DNA from: Candidatus Sericytochromatia bacterium
GTDB taxonomy: Bacteria; Cyanobacteriota; Sericytochromatia; UBA7694
Direction: 5' to 3'
Assembly (NCBI GenBank): GCA_018780035.1
Contig: JADMKE010000051.1
Span: 1-64,000, forward strand
Length of the DNA: 64,000 bases
Shown here piece after piece: positions 33,222-41,370 of this stretch (positions within the stretch are counted from its first letter, which is position 1; every line of letters begins with the position of its first letter). Under the pieces are notes generated by a model. The model was not told the origin of the DNA, made no database searches, and saw nothing but the letters and a program-made list of their open reading frames with translations. Position numbers and translations under genes: made by a program.

Positions 33222-35114
33222 GTGATCTCAGCCAGTACCGCCCGCAGTGAAACCTATCTCCAGGCCCTGAGGAAACGCCGCAAAACCCTCAGCGCCCGCA
33301 TGAGTTTTGAACACGCACCCGATCTTTTGTGGCCGATTATTTCCAATACCGATCAGGTCAATGCCGCTGCGGGCATGCCCGCGGTCACCATCTTGACCCG
33401 CGCCTTGCCTCAAGGGGGCTCTGAATTGAGCGTCGAGACCACAGACCTGGGTCTGCCCCTGCGCTACGAAGAATTGCCCTATGAGTGGTCGGCCCCCCAT
33501 TTTTTAAGGGTGGAGCGGATTTATACCCAGGGCCCCGCCCTGTATATCTGCTTTGAAGTGCAGCTTACACCCACGGCAAATGGGGGCTCAGAGGTGCTGG
33601 TGCAGATCCAGATTGTGCCCAAATTGCCACTGTTTTTGCTGCAGCCCAAACTCAAGGGCGTCTTAAAAAGTATTCTCAAGGTCTATGAACAGGCTGCGCA
33701 GCGCTTGCGCGTGGCTCAGGCGCGACGCGCCCGACCCGAACTGCCCTTTTTGACCGACCCAAGCAAAAAAGCCACAGAGATCCAGGCCCTGATCACCAGT
33801 TGGGCGGCGCTTTCAGACGATCAAGACCTGCTGACATGCATCGCCACGTATATCTACACCGCTCCGCCGCAATTTGTACAAAAGCTCAGGCCCTTTGAAT
33901 TGGCCCAGAGCTACACACTCGACCCCCACAAAACCCTGGTCTTTTTTTTAGAGGCCACCGTGGCCGGTTTTTTTAATATGAGCTGGGATCTGCTCTGCCC
34001 CAGTTGTTTGGGCAGCAAATCGCGCGAGAGCCATTTAAAAGATATCAACCCCGAGGTGCATTGCGACGCCTGTGGCATCGATTTTGGCGTGCGCTTTGAC
34101 GAAAATTTTGAGTTGACCTTTTATCCGGTGCCCACAGTGCGCGCCCTGAATGTCTTTGACTTTTGTGCAGGCTCGCCAGCCAATACCGCCCATCTGCTGG
34201 GTCAACACAATCTCTGGCCCGGCCAAAGCCGTGAATTTAAGCTGGAATTGCCCCCCGGTCTTTACCGTTTTCGCTCGCTGAGCATGAAAAACAGCCAGTA
34301 TTTTGAGGTCCTGCCTGAAGGGGGCAAAACCCAGTGGCAATTGGACTTGCCCGAAGAACTCAGTCCGGTGCGGCCTTTGGAGCTGGCCCGCAGCTTTCAA
34401 CTGCAGGTGCAGAATCCGCGCGAGATCTTCCAAACTTTGCAAATCGAAAATCTGGCCTGGCGGGCCAACCGGGTCACCGCGGCGTATGTCACCAATTTGC
34501 AGGTCTTTCGCAATTTGTTTAGCTCCGAGGTGCTGCGGCCCGGCGTCAATTTGGAGGTCTCCAATTTGAGTATTATGTTTACCGATCTCAAAGACTCCAC
34601 GGCGATGTACGAAATGCAGGGCGATGCCTTTGCCTTTAATTTGGTCCAAGAGCATTTTGACATCATGACCGCCTTGATCGCGGAATATGCTGGTGGCATT
34701 GTCAAAACGATTGGCGATGCGGTCATGGCCGTCTTTTCTGATCCGGTTCAGGCTTTGACCTGTGCCATTTGTATTCAAGAAGAATTCCAGCAGTGGAACC
34801 GCGAATGGGGCAAAGACAGCCCCGATAAAAAGGTGATCCTCAAAATGGGCCTGCACCATGGGCCCAGTATTGCGCTCAACCTCAACGAGCGCCTGGATTA
34901 TTTTGGCACCACGATCAACAAAGCGGCACGGATTCAGGGCGAGAGCATCGGCGATGACATTGTCATTTCACAAGACTTTTTGGCCCTGCCAGGGATTCAA
35001 CCCCTGCTCCCCGAGAGCTATTTTGAGATCACCCCTTTTGAAAAAAACCTCAAAGGCCTGAGTGGGCAAACGCTCTTGTATCGGATTGAATGGCGCGAAA
35101 AAGCGCAGCGCTAA
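33222..35114 (+). CDS. Class III adenylate/guanylate cyclase with SRPBCC-like and zinc-ribbon regions
   Basis: 630 aa from a GTG (weak SD). N-terminal region (about 20-170) has the MSFEHAPDLLWPIISNTDQVN start of a SRPBCC/DUF5939-like domain. The middle contains a helical part and a zinc ribbon (CPSC...CDAC, about 265-287). The C-terminal class III cyclase domain (about 445-625) begins LSIMFTDLKDSTAMYE with a metal-binding Asp about 453, then GGIVKTIGDAVMAVF with the second Asp, and GLHHGPSIALN. These are the two-metal residues needed for catalysis. No signal or membrane helix, so cytoplasmic. It would make cAMP (or cGMP). The window also encodes two proteins with cNMP-binding folds, possible receivers. 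Transcribed after msrA with a 65-nt gap. Confidence 0.9.
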   Translation: MISASTARSETYLQALRKRRKTLSARMSFEHAPDLLWPIISNTDQVNAAAGMPAVTILTRALPQGGSELSVETTDLGLPLRYEELPYEWSAPHFLRVERIYTQGPALYICFEVQLTPTANGGSEVLVQIQIVPKLPLFLLQPKLKGVLKSILKVYEQAAQRLRVAQARRARPELPFLTDPSKKATEIQALITSWAALSDDQDLLTCIATYIYTAPPQFVQKLRPFELAQSYTLDPHKTLVFFLEATVAGFFNMSWDLLCPSCLGSKSRESHLKDINPEVHCDACGIDFGVRFDENFELTFYPVPTVRALNVFDFCAGSPANTAHLLGQHNLWPGQSREFKLELPPGLYRFRSLSMKNSQYFEVLPEGGKTQWQLDLPEELSPVRPLELARSFQLQVQNPREIFQTLQIENLAWRANRVTAAYVTNLQVFRNLFSSEVLRPGVNLEVSNLSIMFTDLKDSTAMYEMQGDAFAFNLVQEHFDIMTALIAEYAGGIVKTIGDAVMAVFSDPVQALTCAICIQEEFQQWNREWGKDSPDKKVILKMGLHHGPSIALNLNERLDYFGTTINKAARIQGESIGDDIVISQDFLALPGIQPLLPESYFEITPFEKNLKGLSGQTLLYRIEWREKAQR

Positions 35115-35436
35115 ACCTGCCACAGAGGCCGATCACAAGGCCCAATCGCGGAATCACGCCCTTCAGCTTGGATTCATCTTGGAATGATGAAATATGACAA
35201 AAATAATACACAAACAATAATTTTATCAGAAAGTGCTGAAAGACTCCGGCTCTTTCCTTCGGCCATGCTCAGGACAAGTAGGCCGGAGATGTAAAGCACA
35301 CAAAGCGCAGATTTGTCAGAAATTTAACACATACATTTATGTATGAATACAGTCAAAACGACTGTTAAATAAGGTTTTGAAAACAAAATTCAGCCATCAC
35401 ATTGAAAAATATGTATTTTGATGTATAATAAATTCT
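35115..35436. other. Intergenic region upstream of tnpB with inverted repeats
   Basis: About 320 bases. An inverted repeat CTCCGGC...GCCGGAG (35244-35288) encloses a CCTTCGGCC...GCTCAGGACAAG core of a kind often scattered in bacterial genomes. Nearer the transposon gene are a near-perfect palindrome CATACATTTATGTATG and a 7-bp inverted repeat TCAAAAC...GTTTTGA (35353-35380), either of which could be the left-end hairpin of the element. No gene is seen here. Confidence 0.5.
35402..35429 (+). promoter_or_regulatory. tnpB promoter giving a leaderless transcript
   Basis: TTGAAA, 16-nt spacer, perfect TATAAT. The -10 ends only seven nt before the tnpB ATG, so transcription should begin at or next to the start codon. 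No SD could fit. Confidence 0.7.
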
Positions 35437-36546
35437 ATGGATTCTCAAGCAAACTCCAAAAAAGTTCGTAAAACCTTTAAATACAAGGCTGTGGTCAGTA
35501 AAACAACGGCAGCTCATGCAGAACAGTGGTTATGGCGCTGTCAGCAGCTCTATAATCTGGCCCTGGAACAGCGCGTTTTGGCCTATAAACAGTTTGGTGT
35601 AAATCTCAATTACAATGCCCAATCTGCCGAATTGCCTACTTTCAAACGAGAATTTCCTGAATTCGCCCAAGTAGGCTCTCAAGTCTTGCAAGATGTTTTA
35701 GAACGTCTCGAAAAAGCATTTCAGCATTTCTATGACAATTGCAAAAAAGGCGAAAAAGGGGGATTCCCACGCTTCAAAGCCCGCTCTCGTTACGACAGCT
35801 TTACTTTAAAAACTTCAGGCTGGAAACTCAATGAAAACTATCTGACAGTCTCAAAAGTGGGTGTTTTTAAGCTCAATTTGTCCCGCCCGATTGAGGGCAA
35901 AATTAAAACGGTTTCGATTCACCGAGACAGCTATGGGGATTGGTGGGTTTGCTTTTCCTGTATTGTGGAGGCAAAAAAATATCCAGAACCGTGTAAGGGA
36001 AAAGTAGGCATAGATGTGGGTCTGAAGCATTTCTGTGTGGACTCAGACCCAGACAGTCAGGCCATTGCCAACCCGCGTTATTACCGCAAGTTGAAAGCAA
36101 AACTGCGCAGGCAACAGCGGGTCGTTTCTCGAAGGAAAAAGGGCTCGAACCGCAGGAGAAAAGCGGTTAAGCATCTGGCGAAGACCCATCGCCAGATAGC
36201 CAATATGCGCTTGGACTTCCTGCACAAAGTCGCAAATCATTACGTTTTGAACTATTCAGAAATCCATGTGGAGGCTTTGAAAATCCGAAATATGGTCAAG
36301 AATCGGCATTTGAGCATGTCGATTCAAGATGCAAGCTGGGGTCTCTTTTTTGAGTTGTTGGAGTACAAAGCGGCAGAGGCTGGTCGCCAACTGGTCAAAG
36401 TTAACCCAAGAGGAACCAGTCAGAAATGTTCAGGTTGCGGTGAAATCGTGCCCAAAAACTTGGCTGTGAGGATACACAGTTGCAAGGCCTGCGGGCTAGA
36501 CATTGACCGCGATGAGAACGCCGCAAGAAACATAAAAGCAGGGTAA
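35437..36546 (+). CDS. tnpB: TnpB RNA-guided endonuclease (IS200/IS605 family)
   Basis: 369 aa. RuvC-like nuclease with all catalytic segments: Asp about 193 (GIDVGLKHF), Glu about 279 (SEIHVEALKI) and the DRDENAARN motif (about 357-365). The zinc ribbon is CSGC (331-334) and CKAC (349-352). A basic bridge (RRKKGSNRRRKAVKHL) lies between RuvC segments. The N-terminal OrfB-type helix-turn-helix/WED region is present, and the length is normal, so the protein looks active. TnpB proteins are known to cut DNA guided by an RNA (omega RNA) made from the 3' end of the element. No tnpA is adjacent. The ATG lies directly behind a strong promoter with no SD, suggesting leaderless translation. Confidence 0.95.
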   Translation: MDSQANSKKVRKTFKYKAVVSKTTAAHAEQWLWRCQQLYNLALEQRVLAYKQFGVNLNYNAQSAELPTFKREFPEFAQVGSQVLQDVLERLEKAFQHFYDNCKKGEKGGFPRFKARSRYDSFTLKTSGWKLNENYLTVSKVGVFKLNLSRPIEGKIKTVSIHRDSYGDWWVCFSCIVEAKKYPEPCKGKVGIDVGLKHFCVDSDPDSQAIANPRYYRKLKAKLRRQQRVVSRRKKGSNRRRKAVKHLAKTHRQIANMRLDFLHKVANHYVLNYSEIHVEALKIRNMVKNRHLSMSIQDASWGLFFELLEYKAAEAGRQLVKVNPRGTSQKCSGCGEIVPKNLAVRIHSCKACGLDIDRDENAARNIKAG

Positions 36547-36644
36547 ATCCTGCGTGGGGCCGGGCTGGCCCTTCAGGTGTTAACGTAGGCCATTGGGTCA
36601 AGCGTAGCCTGAGAATCTCCGACCTTCAGGTCGGGGAGTGTCAA
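36430..36644 (+). ncRNA. Putative omega (guide) RNA of the TnpB element
   Basis: By analogy with known TnpB systems, the guide RNA scaffold spans the last part of tnpB and the right end. Visible structure: stem GGGCC/GGCCC (36557-36571), the conserved GTTAACGTAGG and AAGCGTAGCC segments, and a terminal hairpin (36617-36638). The guide portion would be copied from the flank starting about 36645. The 5' boundary is an estimate. Confidence 0.5.
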
Positions 36645-36675
36645 TATCGCCATAGCCTATTTTGAGGTCATTGTG

Positions 36676-37860
36676 ATGAACTTAGCTGCTGGATTGTTTC
36701 ACTCATTGGGGGCTGCTTTTTTCGCTGGTTTAGCGCCAATTACCCCCTGCCTGTATATGGCTCGTTCTCAACTGTTGCGACCATGGACATTGGCCTGTTT
36801 TACTTTGATAGGTTTTTTCGGTTGTGTTAATCAAGGAGAATTAAGAAGTTATAAAAAGTATCTTCAGGATGTAGAGAGAACAGTTTGGTTGCCTGATGGA
36901 GATAAAATACTTTTCGACTATAAAAATCAGAAAAATTCGAATACAAATGATCTTCGTCCCCTGATAAAAACATATACTTATTTATTTGATATAAAATCTA
37001 AAAAATTATCTCTGGTTAATCATGAGGGTTTTTGTGGCATCTATCAATCAAATCAAAAGACAAAGATGACTTACCCCAAAGATTTGGGCAATACAAAGTA
37101 TCACATTTTTGAGCGTTATGAGAATGAAGATGAGCAAGAGGTTAAAACGCCTTATTTCTTTGGCTGCGGGCTTTTTATAAATCAAGATTCTATTTTCTTT
37201 TTAGAAGATACGCTACATGCATATCCTAAAAAAATATCTATTTTAGACCGATCTAAACAAACTATTCATTCTATTCAGGGATCTAAAGAACTAGAAGAAT
37301 TTATTCAAGGAAACGACATTCCAGATTACAGCATAAAATCGATTTATAAAATTAATGAAAAAGTACGTATTCTCATTGAGGGCAGAAATGCAAATAAATT
37401 AAAAGAAGCAGATATCAATTCCCCTTCTTTCGTCACTTATGCCTCTGCCTTGATTGAAAATAATCAAATCACCCAAATCGAAAAAATAGACCAGATCAAT
37501 GCAGAGAAAGAAGAAATCCATTTTTTTGGACTTCAATCAGAGAACCAGCTTGTTTATGCCAAAAATCCGCGCAATCAACCACCCCTGACTTATTATGAAT
37601 ACAATTTTTCAACTCACGGCACATCAATTCGTTCAGAGATGAATAAAATCAATCAACTGCTTAACGATGGTCGTTATATCGTTCCTTTGGCATTCTCGCC
37701 AAATTTTAAAGAGATGGTCTATATCGTCGCGATCAATACGGATCAGGAGCGCAATCCGATTCAGGATTTCATCCATTTCAATTTATCAACAGGTGAAAAA
37801 AAGTCACTGTTTAATATCTATGAAACTTTGCCCAAAGGAGATTTTAAATATGGCTTATAA
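36676..37860 (+). CDS. Hypothetical exported protein with propeller-like segments; start ambiguous
   Basis: 394 aa if started at 36676, where GAGG lies eight nt upstream. An internal ATG at 36757 would give a more normal lipoprotein-type signal (MARSQLLRPWTLACFTLIGFFGC), but has no SD. From about residue 70 the coding sequence is AT-rich, unlike its first 150 bases. Segments such as VWLPDGDKILFDYKN, YTYLFDIKSKKLSLV and PLAFSPNFKEMVYIVA, with a closing HFNLSTGEKKSLFN, look like blades of a TolB/WD40-like beta-propeller. No family assigned. It begins 30 nt after the TnpB element's right end, and is followed by two more lipoproteins on the same strand. Confidence 0.65.
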   Translation: MNLAAGLFHSLGAAFFAGLAPITPCLYMARSQLLRPWTLACFTLIGFFGCVNQGELRSYKKYLQDVERTVWLPDGDKILFDYKNQKNSNTNDLRPLIKTYTYLFDIKSKKLSLVNHEGFCGIYQSNQKTKMTYPKDLGNTKYHIFERYENEDEQEVKTPYFFGCGLFINQDSIFFLEDTLHAYPKKISILDRSKQTIHSIQGSKELEEFIQGNDIPDYSIKSIYKINEKVRILIEGRNANKLKEADINSPSFVTYASALIENNQITQIEKIDQINAEKEEIHFFGLQSENQLVYAKNPRNQPPLTYYEYNFSTHGTSIRSEMNKINQLLNDGRYIVPLAFSPNFKEMVYIVAINTDQERNPIQDFIHFNLSTGEKKSLFNIYETLPKGDFKYGL

Positions 37861-37938
37861 GCAGCGTCTGCATCAACGACAACCAAAATCAGACTTGCAA
37901 TGGATCCCTTCTCTTTTATCCCTCTCTCTGCGGGCATC

Positions 37939-39093
37939 ATGAGAGGTCCTTTCTATTTGGTTCTATGGGTACTGGAGCTATGGGTGCTGGCGCTCTTGAC
38001 TGGCTGCCATGTCACTGAAAGTCTCTTGTTGGCAGGTTTACCCGATGCCCCTTCCAATGCCCTGCTGGTTGTGGACGGACAAGGGCCCGAAGCTCGGTTT
38101 GGGTATATTACAAAGTTAGAAATCGATTCTAGAGGAAATCTTTATGTTCTTGATGATGGTCCCGAAAGGTTGGCTGGAAATCTCCAACGTTTTTTAACTT
38201 CAAGCTCCATTCGTCAAATCACGCCAGAGGGAAAAGTGACGACGCTCTTAGGAAGAGGGACAACACAAACGCTGGTTGGCACGAGTGGAATGGCAATTCG
38301 CAATGATGTGTTGTATGTGACATCAGCAGGCTGTTTATTGAAAGCAGATTTAAAAAAGGAGCAACCTCTTTCTTTTAATCCCTTTTATGGAAAATGTCTT
38401 AGCTTAGAACAAGTTCAAAATATTCAAAAAAAAGAGAGTCAAGCACCCGATCTTTCTCTTAACAAAAATGATTTTTGGAATCCTGTGATTGAGCAAATCA
38501 TGCCTGAAAATAATTTATTCATTCGATTTAGTACAATAACGGATGAAAGGGGATTCTTTTTTAGAGTTGATCCTGATGAAAGGGGATTCTTTTTTAGAGT
38601 TGATCCTGATGAAAAAGTTATTCTAGAAAAAGAACGTCGTTATTTTCCTGCGGAGGGTTTATTTGGCAATTTTGTCATGGACTCTCGGGGAATGATCTAT
38701 GGTACTACGCTTGCAATGCCGGGCCCTGGTGGTGGTGGACCGTCCAAATCATACAAAGTTTCTTATCAAGATCTTTCTAAAGAGGGTCCCATCGTTTTTC
38801 AACAAATCCCTTACATTAACCAAAGCGAATCTTTGGGCGTTTTCGCAGTAGACAACGAGGATTTTCTTTACGTTCTGAACAAAGATGGCCTGATTCAGCG
38901 CTTCAGTCCCCAAGGTGAAATGGTTGTGATTGGTAAGCGGGACGGCTTGCAGGGCCCTAAAGAAGGTGTAATTGCTGGCTATAAAGTCAATCACCAACGC
39001 ACGTGGTTGTACTTTGCCACTCTCACAGCCGTGTATAAAATTCCGCTGCCACCCCCATTGTCCCCAAAAGGAGAAAACCATGAAACCAAATAA
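37939..39093 (+). CDS. Lipoprotein with NHL-like repeats and a recent internal duplication
   Basis: 384 aa from the ATG at 37939, chosen for its signal peptide MRGPFYLVLWVLELWVLALLTGC (lipobox LTGC); the SD is weak and an in-frame ATG at 37900 is possible. The mature protein contains NHL/propeller-type strands: GYITKLEIDSRGNLYVLDD, SIRQITPEGKVTTLLG, FVMDSRGMIYG and VDNEDFLYVLNKDGLIQRFS. Two perfect copies of an 11-residue unit (DERGFFFRVDP) follow each other at about residues 202-223, from a 33-bp tandem duplication. AT-rich in its middle. The gene overlaps the next lipoprotein gene by 14 nt. Presumed surface or periplasmic binding protein of unknown ligand. Confidence 0.72.
   Translation: MRGPFYLVLWVLELWVLALLTGCHVTESLLLAGLPDAPSNALLVVDGQGPEARFGYITKLEIDSRGNLYVLDDGPERLAGNLQRFLTSSSIRQITPEGKVTTLLGRGTTQTLVGTSGMAIRNDVLYVTSAGCLLKADLKKEQPLSFNPFYGKCLSLEQVQNIQKKESQAPDLSLNKNDFWNPVIEQIMPENNLFIRFSTITDERGFFFRVDPDERGFFFRVDPDEKVILEKERRYFPAEGLFGNFVMDSRGMIYGTTLAMPGPGGGGPSKSYKVSYQDLSKEGPIVFQQIPYINQSESLGVFAVDNEDFLYVLNKDGLIQRFSPQGEMVVIGKRDGLQGPKEGVIAGYKVNHQRTWLYFATLTAVYKIPLPPPLSPKGENHETK
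38542..38607 (+). repeat. Perfect 33-bp tandem duplication inside the lipoprotein gene
   Basis: Two identical 33-base units (encoding DERGFFFRVDP) lie head to tail with no differences, so the duplication is recent. The unit is a multiple of three, so the frame is preserved. Confidence 0.95.
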
Positions 39094-40237
39094 TGTCTAT
39101 GGCTTGATGGCTCTGTGGTTGCTGAGCTGCGCGCCCCCGCTCTTGCAAACCGCGCCCCAGGCTGGGCAAGTACAGGCGCTTTTTGCCGATCAGCAAAAGG
39201 CTATTTCAAACTATTCCCATTTTGATCGTTTGAAGGTTTGGGAACAGCATCTCTGTGACATCTCTACCAGGCAGCGGCAATTTTCCATGACCTGCCTAAA
39301 TTTAACTACTCAACAAGTGATTCACACAGCATTTAACGATGCACCGTTTCCACTGCACATACCCAGATACCCACTATCTCAGGTTGGAAAGCTCGTTCCT
39401 TTAGAATATGTTCCTCCTTTTATACAAGACGAAAAAGGGAATCTCATCCCCATTTCACAACCCACATCTCCTTACCAAGAAACCGAAGATTACCCCATGG
39501 TCTTGGGAGCGGGTCGCGCAGGGGTGTATCTAGGGCTGGCCAACCACTTGATTCAATCCAACACCCTCACAGATCGGGTGCCCGATCTCAAATGGACACA
39601 GTTCTTGCCCCAACCCGAAGCAAAGACCGCTGAACAGATTCAAGTCTTGAGTGCCCTGGCTGAAACCCCCGATGGCCAGCTCTATCTGGCCGACTGGAAG
39701 CGCTACCAGATCTTCAGGCTCAAAGACGGCCAGCTCACCCTCTTTGCGGGAAGTGGCCAAGCGGGTTTTAAAGATGGAAACGCCCAAACAGCCCAATTTA
39801 ACCAGATTCAAGCCCTCGAAGCCGATGGCCAAGGCAATCTCTACCTGCTCGAAAAAGGGAGTCACCGTTTGCGCAAAATAACCCCCGATGGCAGCGTGTC
39901 AACTTTGGCCGGGGGCGCAGAGGCAGGCTACCGCGAAGGCCCTGGCAGCGAGGCCCACTTGAATCAGCCCTCGGCCTTAGCAGTCAGCCCCGAAGGTGTC
40001 GTCTTTGTGGCAGATACCGGCAATCACCGCATTCGCAGGCTAGAGCCCGATGGCCAAGTCAGCACCTTTGTCGGCAACGGCCAAGCCGGAGTCGAGAGAG
40101 AGAATGCAAACAGCGCAAATGCCCTCAACGGCCCGCGTCTGGAAGTGGCGGTCACCCCCACCAGCCTGGCCCTGGGACAAGATGGTACTTTGTATTTTGT
40201 TTCAGGCCAGCGTGTCTTTCGCACGCCCACCCGTTGA
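39080..40237 (+). CDS. NHL-repeat lipoprotein
   Basis: 385 aa; AGGAG six nt before the ATG at 39080, inside the end of the preceding gene. Type II signal MKPNNVYGLMALWLLSCAPP (lipobox LLSC). The C-terminal half holds consecutive NHL repeats: LAETPDGQLYLADWKRYQIF, LEADGQGNLYLLEKGSHRLR and LAVSPEGVVFVADTGNHRIR, with interblade TLFAGSGQAGFKDG and FVGNGQAG loops. This predicts a beta-propeller, probably lipid-anchored outside the inner membrane. The first half (about 30-170) is unassigned. Propeller repeats of this type bind proteins, glycans or RNA in other systems; the role here is unknown. Third of three related-looking lipoproteins. Confidence 0.85.
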   Translation: MKPNNVYGLMALWLLSCAPPLLQTAPQAGQVQALFADQQKAISNYSHFDRLKVWEQHLCDISTRQRQFSMTCLNLTTQQVIHTAFNDAPFPLHIPRYPLSQVGKLVPLEYVPPFIQDEKGNLIPISQPTSPYQETEDYPMVLGAGRAGVYLGLANHLIQSNTLTDRVPDLKWTQFLPQPEAKTAEQIQVLSALAETPDGQLYLADWKRYQIFRLKDGQLTLFAGSGQAGFKDGNAQTAQFNQIQALEADGQGNLYLLEKGSHRLRKITPDGSVSTLAGGAEAGYREGPGSEAHLNQPSALAVSPEGVVFVADTGNHRIRRLEPDGQVSTFVGNGQAGVERENANSANALNGPRLEVAVTPTSLALGQDGTLYFVSGQRVFRTPTR

Positions 40238-40377
40238 AAGAAAAGTATTGCGTTTACAAGCAATATGCCCTGAGCTTGCTCGGAGCGATTCACCCCTCAC
40301 TCAGGTATCTTGACAGGGCCTGAACACCCAGAAATATGGTATTCTGCAGAATCACAAATCATGCTGGGGAACGGCGT

Positions 40378-41370
40378 ATGAAAACAAAACATCTCTTGTT
40401 GACAAGCCTGTGCACCCTGGGTTTGCTGCTCCAGTCTCTGCCCTTGCAGGCAGAGACCCAAACCTTTGCCCTGAGCGAAAAAGTTGTGCAAGGCCCCTAC
40501 CAAAGCTCCGAAGAAGTGCGCATTTTAACCAAATTGCGGGTGGCCCGCCGCCTCAACGAACAAGTAGGCCAATACCTGGCCCAATTGCCCCAGCTCAAAG
40601 CGGCCTTTTTGCCCCATCAATTTGGGCCTTTGGCGATTGCCCTTTTTCCAGCGGAGGTCTTTGAACTTGACCAAGGCAGCGAGATCAAAGCCAAATTGCT
40701 GCTCGACACCAGTTTGATTCCGGTTGATCTCAAAGCCTTTCAAAACGACAATCTGTATATGCTCGAATCGATTGCCCACCACCAGGCCCGCAACCACCAA
40801 TTGGAAAACGACCTGGCCCTCTATTTGCAAGACTTGGCCAAAGCCAATGGGGCCGAACACGCCGAGATGCTGCGTCAAACCCGTGGCCAGCCCCTGCTCA
40901 AGCAATACCAGAGCAACCGTTTATTTGTCGAAGCAGCCAACCTCTTTGGCCGTTCGCGCTGGCAAGACGCGATCCACAAATTAGACCAGGCCATTCAGGG
41001 CGATCCGGGATATATGGGCCATTATTTTCTCAGGGCCATCGCCTATTTTCAGCTCAAAAACTACGACCGCACCCTGGCCGATCTCAATTTGGGGCTTAAA
41101 ATCGAGCCCAATAACGAGGGCCTGTATTTTTTCAGGGGCCTGACCTATTTGGTGCAGGGCGCGCTGCTGCCACAGGCCCTGGCAGATTTGAACAAAACGA
41201 TTGAACTCAATCCCAAAAATGCCCAGGCCTATTATGTGCGTGGGGCTGCTTACAGCAGCCAAAACCGCTGCGACAAGGCCAAAGCGGATTATAACCAGGC
41301 CTGCAACCTGGGTTTGAGCGAGGCCTGCCCTTTGGATTGCACCCCACCCGATCAAGAGGAGCTGTTTTAA
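40378..41370 (+). CDS. Exported TPR protein
   Basis: 330 aa. Signal peptide MKTKHLLLTSLCTLGLLLQS...LQA, cleaved before ETQTF. The N-terminal 190 residues are unassigned. The C-terminal part has tetratricopeptide repeats: RWQDAIHKLDQAIQGDPGYM, NYDRTLADLNLGLKIEPNNE, LLPQALADLNKTIELNPKNA, plus a final RCDKAKADYNQACNLG unit. It ends near C-rich ACPLDCTPPDQ. TPR domains mediate protein contacts, so a periplasmic scaffold is likely. A TTGACA (40310-40315) with TATGGT 19 nt later may be its promoter. The next gene begins with no gap after its stop. Confidence 0.82.
   Translation: MKTKHLLLTSLCTLGLLLQSLPLQAETQTFALSEKVVQGPYQSSEEVRILTKLRVARRLNEQVGQYLAQLPQLKAAFLPHQFGPLAIALFPAEVFELDQGSEIKAKLLLDTSLIPVDLKAFQNDNLYMLESIAHHQARNHQLENDLALYLQDLAKANGAEHAEMLRQTRGQPLLKQYQSNRLFVEAANLFGRSRWQDAIHKLDQAIQGDPGYMGHYFLRAIAYFQLKNYDRTLADLNLGLKIEPNNEGLYFFRGLTYLVQGALLPQALADLNKTIELNPKNAQAYYVRGAAYSSQNRCDKAKADYNQACNLGLSEACPLDCTPPDQEELF

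Larger units (their letters stand above)
35353..36644 (+). mobile_element. IS605-type element carrying tnpB only; left end approximate
   Basis: Contains an intact tnpB and a typical right end: conserved GTTAACGTAGG and AAGCGTAGCCTGAGAATC segments, then a terminal hairpin (CTCCGACC TTCA GGTCGGGGAG) and GTGTCAA near 36644. No tnpA (Y1 transposase) is present, so it cannot move alone. The left boundary is uncertain; 35353 marks the nearest inverted repeat upstream of the promoter. Confidence 0.65.

Noticed and set aside
34035-34859. Minus-strand open frame of 274 codons
   Set aside because: Antisense to the cyclase domain; no supporting signals.
35244-35288. GC-rich inverted repeat as the left end of the TnpB element
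   Set aside because: Its core resembles a repeat scattered in many bacterial genomes and shows no match to the right-end sequence; nearer inverted repeats are better candidates.
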